A stretch of 11,924 nt of DNA from DAOTZS01 sp034434335 (GCA_034434335.1 DAOTZS010000172.1:1-11924); one strand, 5' to 3'. Positions 1-7,467 are shown, counted from the stretch's first letter. Notes: generated by a model from the sequence alone, not told the origin. A program made the numbers and translations.

Positions 1-6
1 GCTCCG

Positions 7-212
7 CACGGCGGTAGCGCAGGCCGCCAGGTCTGTGGACGCGAGCGAACTTCGCAGGCTGACAGCCTGCGCCACGATGGCCTGTGCCACAGGGCTCACC
101 TACCAGGCGCCCGATGGGCTGGCCGCCCAACACGGCGGTAGCGCAGGCCGCCAGGTCTGTGGACGCGAGCGAACTTCGCAGGCTGACAGCCTGCGCCACG
201 ATGGCCTGTGCC
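7..212. repeat. Two-copy 82-bp direct repeat with internal palindrome, period 124 bp
   Basis: Positions 7-88 and 131-212 are the same 82 bases, as far as I can see without mismatch. A 42-bp spacer (89-130) separates them, giving a 124-bp period. Each copy holds a perfect 8-bp stem with a 3-base loop (CGCAGGCT-gac-AGCCTGCG). Palindromic units like this occur between genes in many high-GC Chloroflexota, but I cannot assign this one to a named family. The first copy starts near the window edge, so the array may extend further left. No coding pattern fits it: the overlapping reading frames are Cys/Arg-rich and differ between copies. Confidence 0.85.
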
Positions 213-315
213 GTCCTCCCGGGCATACCGGAGGGTGATCTCCGATTGGGAGGCGTAGAGGACCAGCGCATCGCACCCACCGTCGCCGCACTCGGGCCCG
301 CTCTATAACTGCTAT

Positions 316-345
316 ATTGTAGCGCAACCCCCCAACTTTGTGCAA
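316..345 (-). promoter_or_regulatory. Weak candidate leftward sigma-70 promoter
   Basis: Read on the minus strand, TTGCAC (345-340) is followed after 18 bases by TACAAT (321-316). The -10 box is good and the -35 box is poor. It would drive transcription leftward through the repeats and out of the window, where a gene may lie that cannot be seen. This is inference from box matching only. Confidence 0.22.
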
Positions 346-523
346 AGGCTTGTGCAATCGCAGCCCATCCCCCTTTGCGCCGTGCTGCAGCCCGGGCCAG
401 TTCTCCGCGGCAAAGGACACCAGCTGAGCGCCAGGGTAGGCCCTCAGCCGCCGGCCAGGCCGCCGACTTTGCCACTCGCCCCCCTGCGCAACATGAAATA
501 ACACTAGCGCATGAGACTTGCGC

Positions 524-553
524 TTGGCGCGTCCAACCCCGCTGTGGTATCAT
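524..553 (+). promoter_or_regulatory. Candidate sigma-70 promoter of the nucleotidyltransferase/mutase operon
   Basis: TTGGCG (524-529) is separated by 18 bases from TATCAT (548-553), which matches the -10 consensus at five of six positions. Transcription would start near 560. That leaves a leader of about 35 bases with AGGAG at 585-589, five bases before the ATG at 595. Position and spacing fit, but the -35 box is only a partial match. Confidence 0.42.
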
Positions 554-594
554 GAGGGCGCCATCCAGCCCACTTACAAAGGCCAGGAGTTGCC

Positions 595-3123
595 ATGAAA
601 GCAGTCGTGATGGCCGGCGGCGAGGGCTCGCGGCTGCGCCCTCTCACCCTCACCCGGCCCAAACCGATGTTACCGGTGGTCAATCGCCCCCTGCTTGGCC
701 ACATCCTGTATCTGCTCAAGCAGCACGGTATTGTTGATGTAGTGATTACGCTGCAGTACCTGGCGACGCAAATCCAGGATTACTACGGCGACGGCAAGGC
801 CCTGGGCATGAACATCGAGTATGTAGTGGAAGAGTCGCCCTTGGGCACCGCCGGCGGCGTCAAAAATGCCCAACACTACCTGGATGAAGATGAGCCTTTC
901 CTGGTGATCAGCGGGGACGCGCTGACCGATTTCGACCTGACCGCTTTGGTTACCTATCACCGGGAGCATAAGGCCCTGCTCACTATCGCGCTTTGTCAGG
1001 TCGCGGATCCGCTGGAATATGGCGTGATCAATGTGCATAGCGATGGGCGCATCGCCCGCTTTCTGGAGAAGCCAGGATGGGGTCGGGTGACCTCCGACAC
1101 TGTGAATACCGGGATCTATGTAGTGCAACCGGAAGTGCTGCGATACATCCCTGAGGGCGAAGCTGTGGATTGGAGCCAGCACGTCTTTCCCGAGCTGCTG
1201 GCTCGCAGAGAGGCGTTGTACGGGTATATTGCGAGCGGGTATTGGTGCGATATTGGCACTCTGGGCGAGTACCGTCGGGCCAACGCTGATCTCCTGAGCG
1301 GCCGCCTGAAGCTCGGGGAGTTAGGCCACCACCTGGGTGGCGACATCTGGACCGGGGGGCCGGTGCAGATAGCTCCTGATGCCCAGCTCCTCGGCCCGGC
1401 CTACCTGGGCCAGGAGGTGCAGGTAAGAAGGGGAGTGGTTATCCATGGCCCCGCAGTGGTGCGTGACTATACCATCCTGGATAACCGGGCACGGGTCAAC
1501 CGCAGCATTATCTGGCGCAACTGCTATATCGGCGAAGGGGTAGAGCTACATGGGTGTGTAGTGGGCCGGCAGTGCAGCCTGAAGACACGCGCGGTAGTCT
1601 TTGAGGGCGCGGTGGTGGGTGACCGGACCGTGGTGGGGGAAGATGCCATGATCCAGGCCGGCGTCAAGATCTGGCCGGGCAAAGAGGTGGAGGCCGGTGC
1701 CGTGGTCAACCACAGCATTATCTGGGGCTCGCAGGGCCGGCGCGTGCTCTTCGGCCGCTATGGGGTGACCGGTGTTGTCAACGTGGACCTCACCCCTGAC
1801 TTTGTGGCCCGGCTGGGCGCGGCATTCGGGTCAGTGCTCCCCAAAGGCTCCACCGTGACCATCAATCGCGATGCCCATCCGGGCTCCCGCATGATCAAGC
1901 GCGCCCTGATCTCGGGCCTGCCTTCGGCTGGAAACCATGTGTTAGACTTGCGCACAGTGCCGATCCCGGTGGCGCGTTACTACACCCGTGCCACCGATGC
2001 TGTGGCGGGCGTGCACGTGCGCCTGTCGCCGTTCGATCAAAGGGTAGTAGATATCCGTTTCATAGACGCCAATGGCCTCAACCTGAGCCGGGAACAGGAA
2101 CGCGCCATTCAGCGGGTCTTCTTTCGTGAGGATTACCGGCGGGCTTTCATGGAGGAGATCGGCACCATTGACTATGCGTGGGACGTAGTAAGCCTCTATA
2201 CGCGCGCCTACCTGGATGCCATCAACATCGAAGCTGTGCGCCGTGCATCGCTCAAGGTGGTGGTGGACTACGCCCACGCCCCCACCGCTGAGGTGCTGCC
2301 ATCCTTGCTGGAAAAGCTCAACGTGGATGTGGTGCCGCTCAACGCGCGCATTGACCCCAGCCGGACCTCGTTGTCGGAGGAGGAGTTGTCGGCCGAGCTT
2401 AAGCAGCTAGCGGCCATCACCGCGGCGCTGAAAGATGTCAGCCTGGGGATACGCCTGGATGTGGGGGGAGAGAGAATCTATCTGGTGGACGATGCCGGGC
2501 GCGCCATCCCCGAAAACGTGGCGGCGGCCGCCGTGGCACTGTTGGTGTTCCGTACCTACCCTGGAGCCACCGTGGTAACGACAGCAGATCAGCCCAGGGT
2601 GTTCGAGGGCCTGGCCGAACGCTACGGCGGCCGGGTGCGCCGCTGCCCCATTGATACGCAGGCACTCATGGAGAGCGCTGCGCAGGAAGGGATCACCATG
2701 GCGTGCGACAGCAAGGGGCATTTCGTTTTCCCGGCTCTGCACCCGGCCGTTGATGGCCTGTTCGCGGTGGGCAAACTGCTGGAATTGCTGGCCCTGCAGC
2801 GCACGCGGCTGTCGGAGGTGGTGGATGGACTGCCGGCCTTCGCCATCGCCCGCGATGTGGTGCGCGCGCCAATGGAGCTCAAAGGCCGCGTCATGCGCTG
2901 CCTGATGGAACGCTTCGCGCGTTTACCGCACGAACTTGTGGAAGGAATCAAGGTTTATCTGGGCGACACCGAATGGGTCCTGGTCTACCCCGATGCAGAC
3001 CGCGCCCTATTCCATGTGGTCGCCGAAGCCAGTAGCGTGGAGGCCGGGCAGAAGCTTGTAGCCGACCACGTCAATATCTTGCAGGAGCTGATTCAGGCCA
3101 CCTGGCACGAAGCCCAGATGTAG
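595..3123 (+). CDS. Sugar-1-phosphate nucleotidyltransferase (probably GDP-mannose pyrophosphorylase) fused to a phosphohexomutase-like domain
   Basis: 842 aa; the ATG is preceded by AGGAG. Residues 1-235 form a nucleotidyltransferase domain with GGEGSRLRPLT (8-18), K23 in RPKPMLP, the metal-binding D108 in SGDALTD, EKP at 158-160, and D219 in WCDIGT. Residues about 245-382 look like left-handed beta-helix repeats. Residues from about 385 align with phosphoglucomutase/phosphomannomutase, opening FGRYGVTGVV where the neighbouring enzyme has FGTDGWRAVI. Proteins of this fused layout are known in cyanobacteria and Chloroflexota and are usually annotated mannose-1-phosphate guanylyltransferase/phosphomannomutase. 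The family suggests NTP + mannose-1-phosphate giving GDP-mannose + PPi. The mutase half looks inactive: the catalytic loop is RLSPFD at 476-481 (a Ser kept, HNP lost), the metal loop DGDADR is DVGGER (622-627), the sugar loop GGEESGG is ACDSKGH (703-709), and the phosphate loop RPSGTEP is YPDADRA (798-804). It may be regulatory or structural. The nucleotide and sugar used cannot be fixed from sequence. The gene is co-transcribed with the intact mutase 22 bp downstream. Confidence 0.9.
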   Translation: MKAVVMAGGEGSRLRPLTLTRPKPMLPVVNRPLLGHILYLLKQHGIVDVVITLQYLATQIQDYYGDGKALGMNIEYVVEESPLGTAGGVKNAQHYLDEDEPFLVISGDALTDFDLTALVTYHREHKALLTIALCQVADPLEYGVINVHSDGRIARFLEKPGWGRVTSDTVNTGIYVVQPEVLRYIPEGEAVDWSQHVFPELLARREALYGYIASGYWCDIGTLGEYRRANADLLSGRLKLGELGHHLGGDIWTGGPVQIAPDAQLLGPAYLGQEVQVRRGVVIHGPAVVRDYTILDNRARVNRSIIWRNCYIGEGVELHGCVVGRQCSLKTRAVVFEGAVVGDRTVVGEDAMIQAGVKIWPGKEVEAGAVVNHSIIWGSQGRRVLFGRYGVTGVVNVDLTPDFVARLGAAFGSVLPKGSTVTINRDAHPGSRMIKRALISGLPSAGNHVLDLRTVPIPVARYYTRATDAVAGVHVRLSPFDQRVVDIRFIDANGLNLSREQERAIQRVFFREDYRRAFMEEIGTIDYAWDVVSLYTRAYLDAINIEAVRRASLKVVVDYAHAPTAEVLPSLLEKLNVDVVPLNARIDPSRTSLSEEELSAELKQLAAITAALKDVSLGIRLDVGGERIYLVDDAGRAIPENVAAAAVALLVFRTYPGATVVTTADQPRVFEGLAERYGGRVRRCPIDTQALMESAAQEGITMACDSKGHFVFPALHPAVDGLFAVGKLLELLALQRTRLSEVVDGLPAFAIARDVVRAPMELKGRVMRCLMERFARLPHELVEGIKVYLGDTEWVLVYPDADRALFHVVAEASSVEAGQKLVADHVNILQELIQATWHEAQM

Positions 3124-3145
3124 CGCCCAACGAGAGGTGAGATCT

Positions 3146-4582
3146 ATGTCCATCAAATTCGGCACTGATGGCTGGCGGGCTGTCATCAGCGATGAGTTTA
3201 CCTTTGCTAACGTGCGCCACGTGGCCCAGGCCATTGCCGAGGTCATGCTGGCTGAAGCCGGGCAGGGAGAGCCTCCCCTGGCGGTAGTGGGTTTTGACAC
3301 TCGCTTTCTCTCTGACCGCTATGCCATAGCAGTGAGTGAGGTGTTGGCCGGCAATGGGCTGCGTGTGGCGCTGGCCAAGGCCGATGCCCCCACTCCCGTG
3401 GTCTCCTATGCTATCCCATACCTGCATGCTCAGGGCGGCGTGATGATCACCGCCAGCCATAACCCCCCGCGCTACAACGGCATCAAGCTCAAAGCTGCCT
3501 ACGGAGGCAGTGCCAGCCCGGCTGCCACCAGCCAGGTAGAAAAGGCGCTGGCACGGAACCTGGAGGCAGGATTTCAGCCGCGGCGGATGGAGTTTGAGGA
3601 GGCATTGGCCCAGGGGTATATTGCCCGCTTCGACCCCTTCCCCCCGTATCGGGAGCATATGCGCCGCCTGGTAGACCTCTCCGCCATCGGCCGGGCAGGG
3701 TTGCGGGTGATGGTAGACGCCATGTACGGATCGGGGCGAGGTTATTTGCGCGACCTCCTGGCCGAGGCCGGCGCGGAAGTGGTCGAGATCCGGGGCGAGA
3801 TGAACCCCGGCTTCAACGGTATCCACCCCGAGCCGATAGCCAGGCACCTCAAGCCTCTTATGGAAGGGGTGCCTGGCGGCGGATTCGATCTGGGGCTGGC
3901 CATGGACGGTGACGCTGATCGCATCGGTGCGGTCGGGCCATCCGGCAGATTTGTGGACCCCCAGTGCATCATGAGCCTGGCCCTGCGCTACCTGGTAGAG
4001 CAGCGCGGCCAGCATGGGGCAGTGGTCAAGACCGTCTCTACGACGCAGATGCTGAATCGGCTGGCTGCCCGGTACCAGTTGCCGGTTTACGAGACCCCGG
4101 TGGGCTTCAACTATATCGGTGAGCTTATGCTGAACAACGACGTGCTGATCGGGGGGGAGGAATCGGGCGGGATCAGCATCAAGGGGCACATCCCCGAAGG
4201 GGACGGAGTGCTGATGGGGTTATTGCTGGCCGAAATGGTGGCACGTTCAGGGAAAGGGCTGGAGACACTTCTGGCCGACCTGATGGCCGAGATTGGCCGC
4301 TTCGAATATGCGCGCAACGACTTTCCGATGCGCCCCTTTGACAGACGCGCACTGGTGACCAGGCTGGCCGAGATGGCGCCTCCCTCCCTGGCCGGCATCC
4401 CTCTGGTTCATGTCAACACCCGCGATGGTGTGAAGTATGTGCTGGCCGACGATAGTTGGCTGCTCATCCGGCCTTCTGGCACCGAGCCGGTGCTGCGGGT
4501 ATATGCCGAGGCCCATAGCCCGGAGGCCGTGCAGGCGTTATTGACGGCTGGCCGGGCCCTGGCCGACGCAGCCGCGGTGTAG
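3146..4582 (+). CDS. Phosphoglucomutase/phosphomannomutase family protein
   Basis: 478 aa, an alpha-D-phosphohexomutase that interconverts hexose 6-phosphate and hexose 1-phosphate in the cytosol. I chose the ATG at 3146 over the in-frame GTG at 3137 because AGGTGA (3135-3140) lies five bases before it and the protein then opens with the family's MSIKFGTDGWRA. All four active-site loops are intact: TASHNPP with phosphoserine S104, DGDADR with Mg ligands D254, D256 and D258, the sugar-binding GGEESGG at 336-342, and the phosphate-binding RPSGTEP at 442-448. The length is normal for the bacterial/archaeal family (about 450-480 aa). It sits 22 bp behind the nucleotidyltransferase fusion, so the likely job is to supply mannose-1-phosphate or glucose-1-phosphate to that enzyme. 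Mannose versus glucose preference (ManB/Pgm type) cannot be decided from motifs, so no symbol is given. Confidence 0.93.
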   Translation: MSIKFGTDGWRAVISDEFTFANVRHVAQAIAEVMLAEAGQGEPPLAVVGFDTRFLSDRYAIAVSEVLAGNGLRVALAKADAPTPVVSYAIPYLHAQGGVMITASHNPPRYNGIKLKAAYGGSASPAATSQVEKALARNLEAGFQPRRMEFEEALAQGYIARFDPFPPYREHMRRLVDLSAIGRAGLRVMVDAMYGSGRGYLRDLLAEAGAEVVEIRGEMNPGFNGIHPEPIARHLKPLMEGVPGGGFDLGLAMDGDADRIGAVGPSGRFVDPQCIMSLALRYLVEQRGQHGAVVKTVSTTQMLNRLAARYQLPVYETPVGFNYIGELMLNNDVLIGGEESGGISIKGHIPEGDGVLMGLLLAEMVARSGKGLETLLADLMAEIGRFEYARNDFPMRPFDRRALVTRLAEMAPPSLAGIPLVHVNTRDGVKYVLADDSWLLIRPSGTEPVLRVYAEAHSPEAVQALLTAGRALADAAAV

Positions 4583-4620
4583 CGGCAGGTAGGGAGCTGG
4601 CCCAGCGCCGGCAGCGGGCG

Positions 4621-4659
4621 CGCAGAAGCCCGGCCTGAACCTCAGGCCGGGCTTCTGCG
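4621..4659. terminator. Bidirectional terminator, 18-bp perfect stem
   Basis: The arms at 4621-4638 and 4642-4659 are exact reverse complements with a 3-base ACC loop. It lies 38 bp after the mutase stop and 10 bp after the end of the convergent DUF4332 gene, so it can end both transcripts. No strong T-run follows on either strand, which makes it atypical for intrinsic termination. The position and the perfect stem are the main evidence. Confidence 0.75.
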
Positions 4660-4669
4660 TTGCCAGGGC

Positions 4670-5068
4670 TCAATATTCGACACCCCGGCCCAATTGCCTG
4701 GCCTGGTTGACCCAATCGGTGACCTGGGCCAGGGTGGGCGCGCGGCGCGCCTGCCCAGCCTGAACCTGTGCCACCAAAGCCTGATGCAGATTGACAGGGT
4801 TGCGCTGGGCCAGCTCTGCCACCGTATCTACCCCCGCAATCTCCAGCAGGTTGCTGTAGACCTCACCGATGCCGCGCACCCGCGCCAGATCAGCGCGGTT
4901 GACCAATTGTAAGATCTCGTGTGGGTCTACGCCAACCTTCGCAGCCAGCTCCGCCCGTCCGGCTGGCGTCCGCCCCGCTTCCAACAAATCGGCTGAGGTC
5001 TTGATCCCTTGTGCGGCCAGCTTCTCAGCCGTGTTGGCCTGAATGCCACGGATTTCGTAAATACGCAT
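4670..5068 (-). CDS. DUF4332 domain-containing protein (helix-hairpin-helix type)
   Basis: 132 aa. The ATG at 5068 is chosen because GGAGG (minus strand, 5078-5074) lies five bases upstream and the protein then starts MRIYEIRGI as the family does. A longer frame from 5146 has a non-family N-terminus and no such site. Two helix-hairpin-helix-like modules are visible: IRGIQANTAEKLAAQGI (6-22) and VRGIGEVYSNLLEIAGV (64-80). They are followed by the family's DTVAELAQRNPVNLHQAL and a C-terminal amphipathic helix with TDWVNQARQL. HhH folds of this sort usually contact DNA non-specifically, but the biochemical role of DUF4332 is not established as far as I know. The gene is convergent with the mutase operon and divergent from dnaK, and looks monocistronic in this window. 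Family assignment is confident; function is open. Confidence 0.9.
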   Translation of the reverse strand: MRIYEIRGIQANTAEKLAAQGIKTSADLLEAGRTPAGRAELAAKVGVDPHEILQLVNRADLARVRGIGEVYSNLLEIAGVDTVAELAQRNPVNLHQALVAQVQAGQARRAPTLAQVTDWVNQARQLGRGVEY

Positions 5069-5098
5069 ACATACCTCCTCGTGGAGAAGAAAGATACT

Positions 5099-5156
5099 GA
5101 ACTCTGCAAAGCAGCCACCGGTTTGTCGCATATCGAAACCGAACACTGCAAGGCAG
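5099..5156. promoter_or_regulatory. Pair of dyad operator-like sites 42 bp apart
   Basis: gaactctgcaaagcag (5099-5114) and gaacactgcaaggcag (5141-5156) agree at 14 of 16 positions. Each contains a small dyad, CTGC-nnn-GCAG. The start-to-start distance is 42 bp, four turns of B-DNA, which would put both on the same face of the helix. They lie 31 to 88 bp upstream of the DUF4332 start, a normal place for operators. A third half-match, ctgcaaaa, begins at 5209, 63 bp further on. Function is inferred only. Confidence 0.4.
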
Positions 5157-5171
5157 GGAAGGGATGGGAGA

Positions 5172-5188
5172 TAGGGCGATACGCCCTA
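5172..5188. promoter_or_regulatory. 17-bp perfect dyad (TAGGGCG-ATA-CGCCCTA)
   Basis: Seven-base arms are separated by three bases. On the RNA level it could be a small hairpin in the DUF4332 leader; on DNA it could be an operator. It may also be a dispersed genomic repeat. The sequence cannot distinguish these. Confidence 0.4.
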
Positions 5189-5373
5189 AAGTGAGTGACT
5201 CCTAATGTCTGCAAAAAGGTAAACCGGTTTCTCCCGGCAAGTTGAACCATCCCATGTGCCAGCCTTGTGACCCCGGCGGCGTAAGAAAGCGATGCCTATG
5301 TTATCATAGACGCGGGCGTTTGGCAATATGGGATGTGAAGGAAACTGCTCGCGCTGCTCCTTGGCCATGCGCT

Positions 5374-5403
5374 CTAACACAACGCTAATGTTCAGCTTAC
5401 AAT
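5374..5403 (+). promoter_or_regulatory. Candidate dnaK promoter
   Basis: CTAACA (5374-5379), an 18-base spacer and TACAAT (5398-5403), which would start transcription near 5410 and give a leader of about 55 bases. An overlapping alternative is TTGGCC (5361-5366), 17 bases, GCTAAT (5384-5389). Both are partial matches, and the choice between them is uncertain. Confidence 0.35.
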
Positions 5404-5465
5404 AATCTAATAGAACCACACTAAACTCAGGTCGCACAAGCCGATACTGTTAGCGGAGGTAAACT

Positions 5466-7364
5466 ATGAGCAAGGTTGTGGGCATTGACCTGGGTACGAC
5501 CAATAGTGTGGTGGCTGTTATCGAAGGTGGTGACCCTGTGGTGATCCCCACGGCAGAAGGTGGCCGGCTGTGCCCTTCGGTCGTGGCCTTCACCAAGAAC
5601 GGCGAGCGCCTGGTCGGGCAGACCGCCAAGCGCCAGGCAGTGGTCAACCCCGAGAATACGATCTTTTCAATCAAACGCTTCATGGGCCGGCGGTATGATG
5701 AGGTAGCGGCCGAGCGGGCCATGGTGCCCTATAAAGTGGTGGCGGGCAAGGCCGGTGACGCGCGGGTGCGCATCCCGGTGACCGGGAAGGAGTATACTCC
5801 TCAGGAAATCTCGGCCATGATCCTGCAGAAGCTCAAGGCCGATGCCGAGGCGTATCTGGGCGAACCGGTGACCCAGGCGGTGATCACCGTGCCAGCCTAC
5901 TTCAATGACAGCCAGCGCCAGGCCACCAAGGATGCTGGTAAGATCGCTGGCCTGGAGGTGTTGCGCATCATCAACGAGCCGACCGCGGCTGCGCTGGCCT
6001 ATGGCCTCGACAAGAAGCAGAACGAGACGATCCTGGTCTTCGACCTGGGTGGTGGCACGTTTGACGTCTCGATCCTCGAGGTGGGGGATGGCGTGGTCGA
6101 AGTGAAGGCCACCAACGGCGATACCCATCTGGGTGGCGATGACTGGGATCAGCGCATCGTAGACTACGTGGCAGAAGAGTTCAAGAAAGAGCACGGCATT
6201 GATCTGCGGGCCGATCGCCAGGCGCTGCAGCGGCTGAAGGAGGCAGCCGAAAAGGCCAAGATCGAGCTCTCCAGCGTCATGGAGACGGAGATCAACCTGC
6301 CCTTCATCACCGCCGATGCCAGCGGGCCGAAACATCTGCAGATGAAGCTGACCCGGGCCAGGTTCGAGCAGTTGACCGAGGACCTGCTCAACCGCTGCCG
6401 CGGGCCGTTCGAGCAGGCGCTGGCCGATGCCAAGCTCAAGCCGAGCGATATTGACGAGGTGGTGTTGGTGGGCGGGGCTACCCGCATGCCAATGGTGCAG
6501 GAGCTGGTGCGCAAGCTGACCGGTGGCAAGGAGCCATGCCGGGGCGTCAATCCCGATGAGGTGGTGGCCGTGGGTGCAGCGATCCAGGCTGGCGTGCTTT
6601 CCGGCCAGGTGAAGGATGTGCTGCTGCTGGACGTCACACCACTGACCCTGGGGGTGGAGACCCTGGGTGGGGTAATGACCCCGATCATCGAGCGCAATAC
6701 CACCATCCCCATCCGCAAGAGCCAGGTGTTCAGCACAGCCGAGGACAATCAGACCGCGGTGACTATTCACGTGCTGCAGGGCGAGCGGCCAATGGCCGCC
6801 GACAACATGTCGCTGGGCAAATTCAACCTGGAGGGGATTCCACCGGCCCCGCGCGGGGTGCCGCAGATCGAGGTGACCTTTGACATTGATGCCAACGGCA
6901 TCCTGAACGTCAGCGCGCGCGATCTGGCCACCGGCAAGGAGCAGAAGATCACCATCACGGCCTCGACCAACCTGACCAAGGAGGAGATCGAGCGCATGGT
7001 GCGCCAGGCCGAGATCAACCGCGCCGCCGACCAGCGTCGCAAGGAACTGGTGGAGACACGCAACCAGGCCGACAGCCTGGCCTACACGGCGGAGAAGAGC
7101 CTGCGCGACCTGGGCGATAAGGTCGGCGCGGACGATCGTCGGGCTCTCGAGCAGTTGATTGCCGAGCTGCGCCGCACGGCCCAGGGCGAGGACATCACCG
7201 CCATACGCGATGCCATGGCGCGGCTGCAGCAGAATATATATCGGGTCTCCGAGATGGCCTACGGCAGGACCACAGCCAGCCGGCCGGGCAACGGTGACGG
7301 CCGCGGCCCTCAGCCGGCCGGCGAGGGCGAGGACGTGGTAGAAGGCGAATTCCGGCAGGTATAA
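5466..7364 (+). CDS. Molecular chaperone DnaK (Hsp70)
   Basis: 632 aa. The ATG lies five bases after a strong GGAGGT (5455-5460). DnaK is the cytosolic ATP-driven chaperone that binds exposed hydrophobic segments, normally with DnaJ and GrpE. The nucleotide-binding domain (about 1-380) shows GIDLGTTNS (6-14), the catalytic lysine K70 in IKRFMGR, DLGGGTFDVS from D193, INEPTAAALAYG, and VVLVGGATRMPMV. The interdomain linker is VLLLDVTPLTLG around D389. The substrate-binding domain follows, then a helical lid from about 505 and a short Gly/Pro-rich tail ending DVVEGEFRQV. Length is normal (about 610-640 aa). No dnaJ, grpE or hrcA gene lies next to it here, so partners must be encoded elsewhere. 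It is divergent from the DUF4332 gene and looks like its own transcription unit, followed by a palindromic repeat array. No CIRCE operator is visible, so heat regulation, if any, works another way. Confidence 0.98.
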   Translation: MSKVVGIDLGTTNSVVAVIEGGDPVVIPTAEGGRLCPSVVAFTKNGERLVGQTAKRQAVVNPENTIFSIKRFMGRRYDEVAAERAMVPYKVVAGKAGDARVRIPVTGKEYTPQEISAMILQKLKADAEAYLGEPVTQAVITVPAYFNDSQRQATKDAGKIAGLEVLRIINEPTAAALAYGLDKKQNETILVFDLGGGTFDVSILEVGDGVVEVKATNGDTHLGGDDWDQRIVDYVAEEFKKEHGIDLRADRQALQRLKEAAEKAKIELSSVMETEINLPFITADASGPKHLQMKLTRARFEQLTEDLLNRCRGPFEQALADAKLKPSDIDEVVLVGGATRMPMVQELVRKLTGGKEPCRGVNPDEVVAVGAAIQAGVLSGQVKDVLLLDVTPLTLGVETLGGVMTPIIERNTTIPIRKSQVFSTAEDNQTAVTIHVLQGERPMAADNMSLGKFNLEGIPPAPRGVPQIEVTFDIDANGILNVSARDLATGKEQKITITASTNLTKEEIERMVRQAEINRAADQRRKELVETRNQADSLAYTAEKSLRDLGDKVGADDRRALEQLIAELRRTAQGEDITAIRDAMARLQQNIYRVSEMAYGRTTASRPGNGDGRGPQPAGEGEDVVEGEFRQV

Positions 7365-7467
7365 GGTAGGGGCAGGCCTTGTGCCTGCCCCGTAGGCAAT
7401 GTAGGGGCAGGCCTTGTGCCTGCCCGTAGGCCTTGTGCCTGCCCGTGGGCCTCGTGCCTGCCCCTTG
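7365..7467. repeat. Array of palindromic GC-rich short repeats after dnaK
   Basis: A 16-base core, ggccttgtgcctgccc, occurs at 7375-7390, 7410-7425, 7429-7444 and 7448-7463; the last has one change (t to c). Start-to-start spacing is 35, 19 and 19 bases. The first two copies sit in hairpins: a 9-bp stem at 7369-7377/7383-7391 and an 8-bp stem at 7405-7412/7418-7425, both with the 5-base loop cttgt. It begins at the dnaK stop codon and could act as a terminator or mRNA 3'-end stabiliser, although no T-run follows. It is probably a dispersed genomic repeat family. The short uneven spacers argue against a CRISPR array. Confidence 0.8.

Larger units (their letters stand above)
213..594. other. 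Non-coding leader region upstream of the sugar nucleotide operon
   Basis: There is no convincing gene here. The reading frames that cross it are rich in Arg, Pro and Cys and lack recognisable domains or ribosome binding sites. It holds an AT-richer patch around 301-322 with a possible leftward promoter, and a rightward promoter near 524-553. The rest is GC-rich spacer in which I see nothing else. Confidence 0.6.
5069..5465. promoter_or_regulatory. Divergent control region between the DUF4332 gene and dnaK
   Basis: 397 bp without a gene. It holds two similar 16-base sites (5099-5114 and 5141-5156), a 17-bp dyad (5172-5188), a perfect 10-bp palindrome AAACCGGTTT (5221-5230) and candidate dnaK promoter boxes. 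No CIRCE element (the HrcA operator common upstream of dnaK) is recognisable. The stretch between about 5231 and 5370 shows nothing else I can name. The region is AT-richer than the genes on either side. Confidence 0.6.

Noticed and set aside
100..504. 134-codon minus-strand frame, and the plus-strand frame at 375-737
   Set aside because: They are Arg/Pro/Cys-rich, have no ribosome binding site or domain, overlap the repeats or the promoter, and one runs into the nucleotidyltransferase gene in another frame.
3071..4189. 372-codon open frame on the minus strand
   Set aside because: It lies antisense to the mutase gene, is His/Gln/Arg-rich with no domain, and the plus-strand protein carries every family motif. 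It is a product of high GC.
5191..5465. CIRCE (HrcA) operator upstream of dnaK
   Set aside because: Fragments such as gagtgact and gctaat exist, but no pair fits the TTAGCACTC-N9-GAGTGCTAA pattern.
5667..6770. 367-codon open frame on the minus strand
   Set aside because: It is antisense to dnaK and has no recognisable motif; dnaK in the plus strand is unambiguous.
7369..7464. CRISPR-like array
   Set aside because: The core is only 16 bases, spacing is 35/19/19 with almost no unique spacer, and no cas gene is near.
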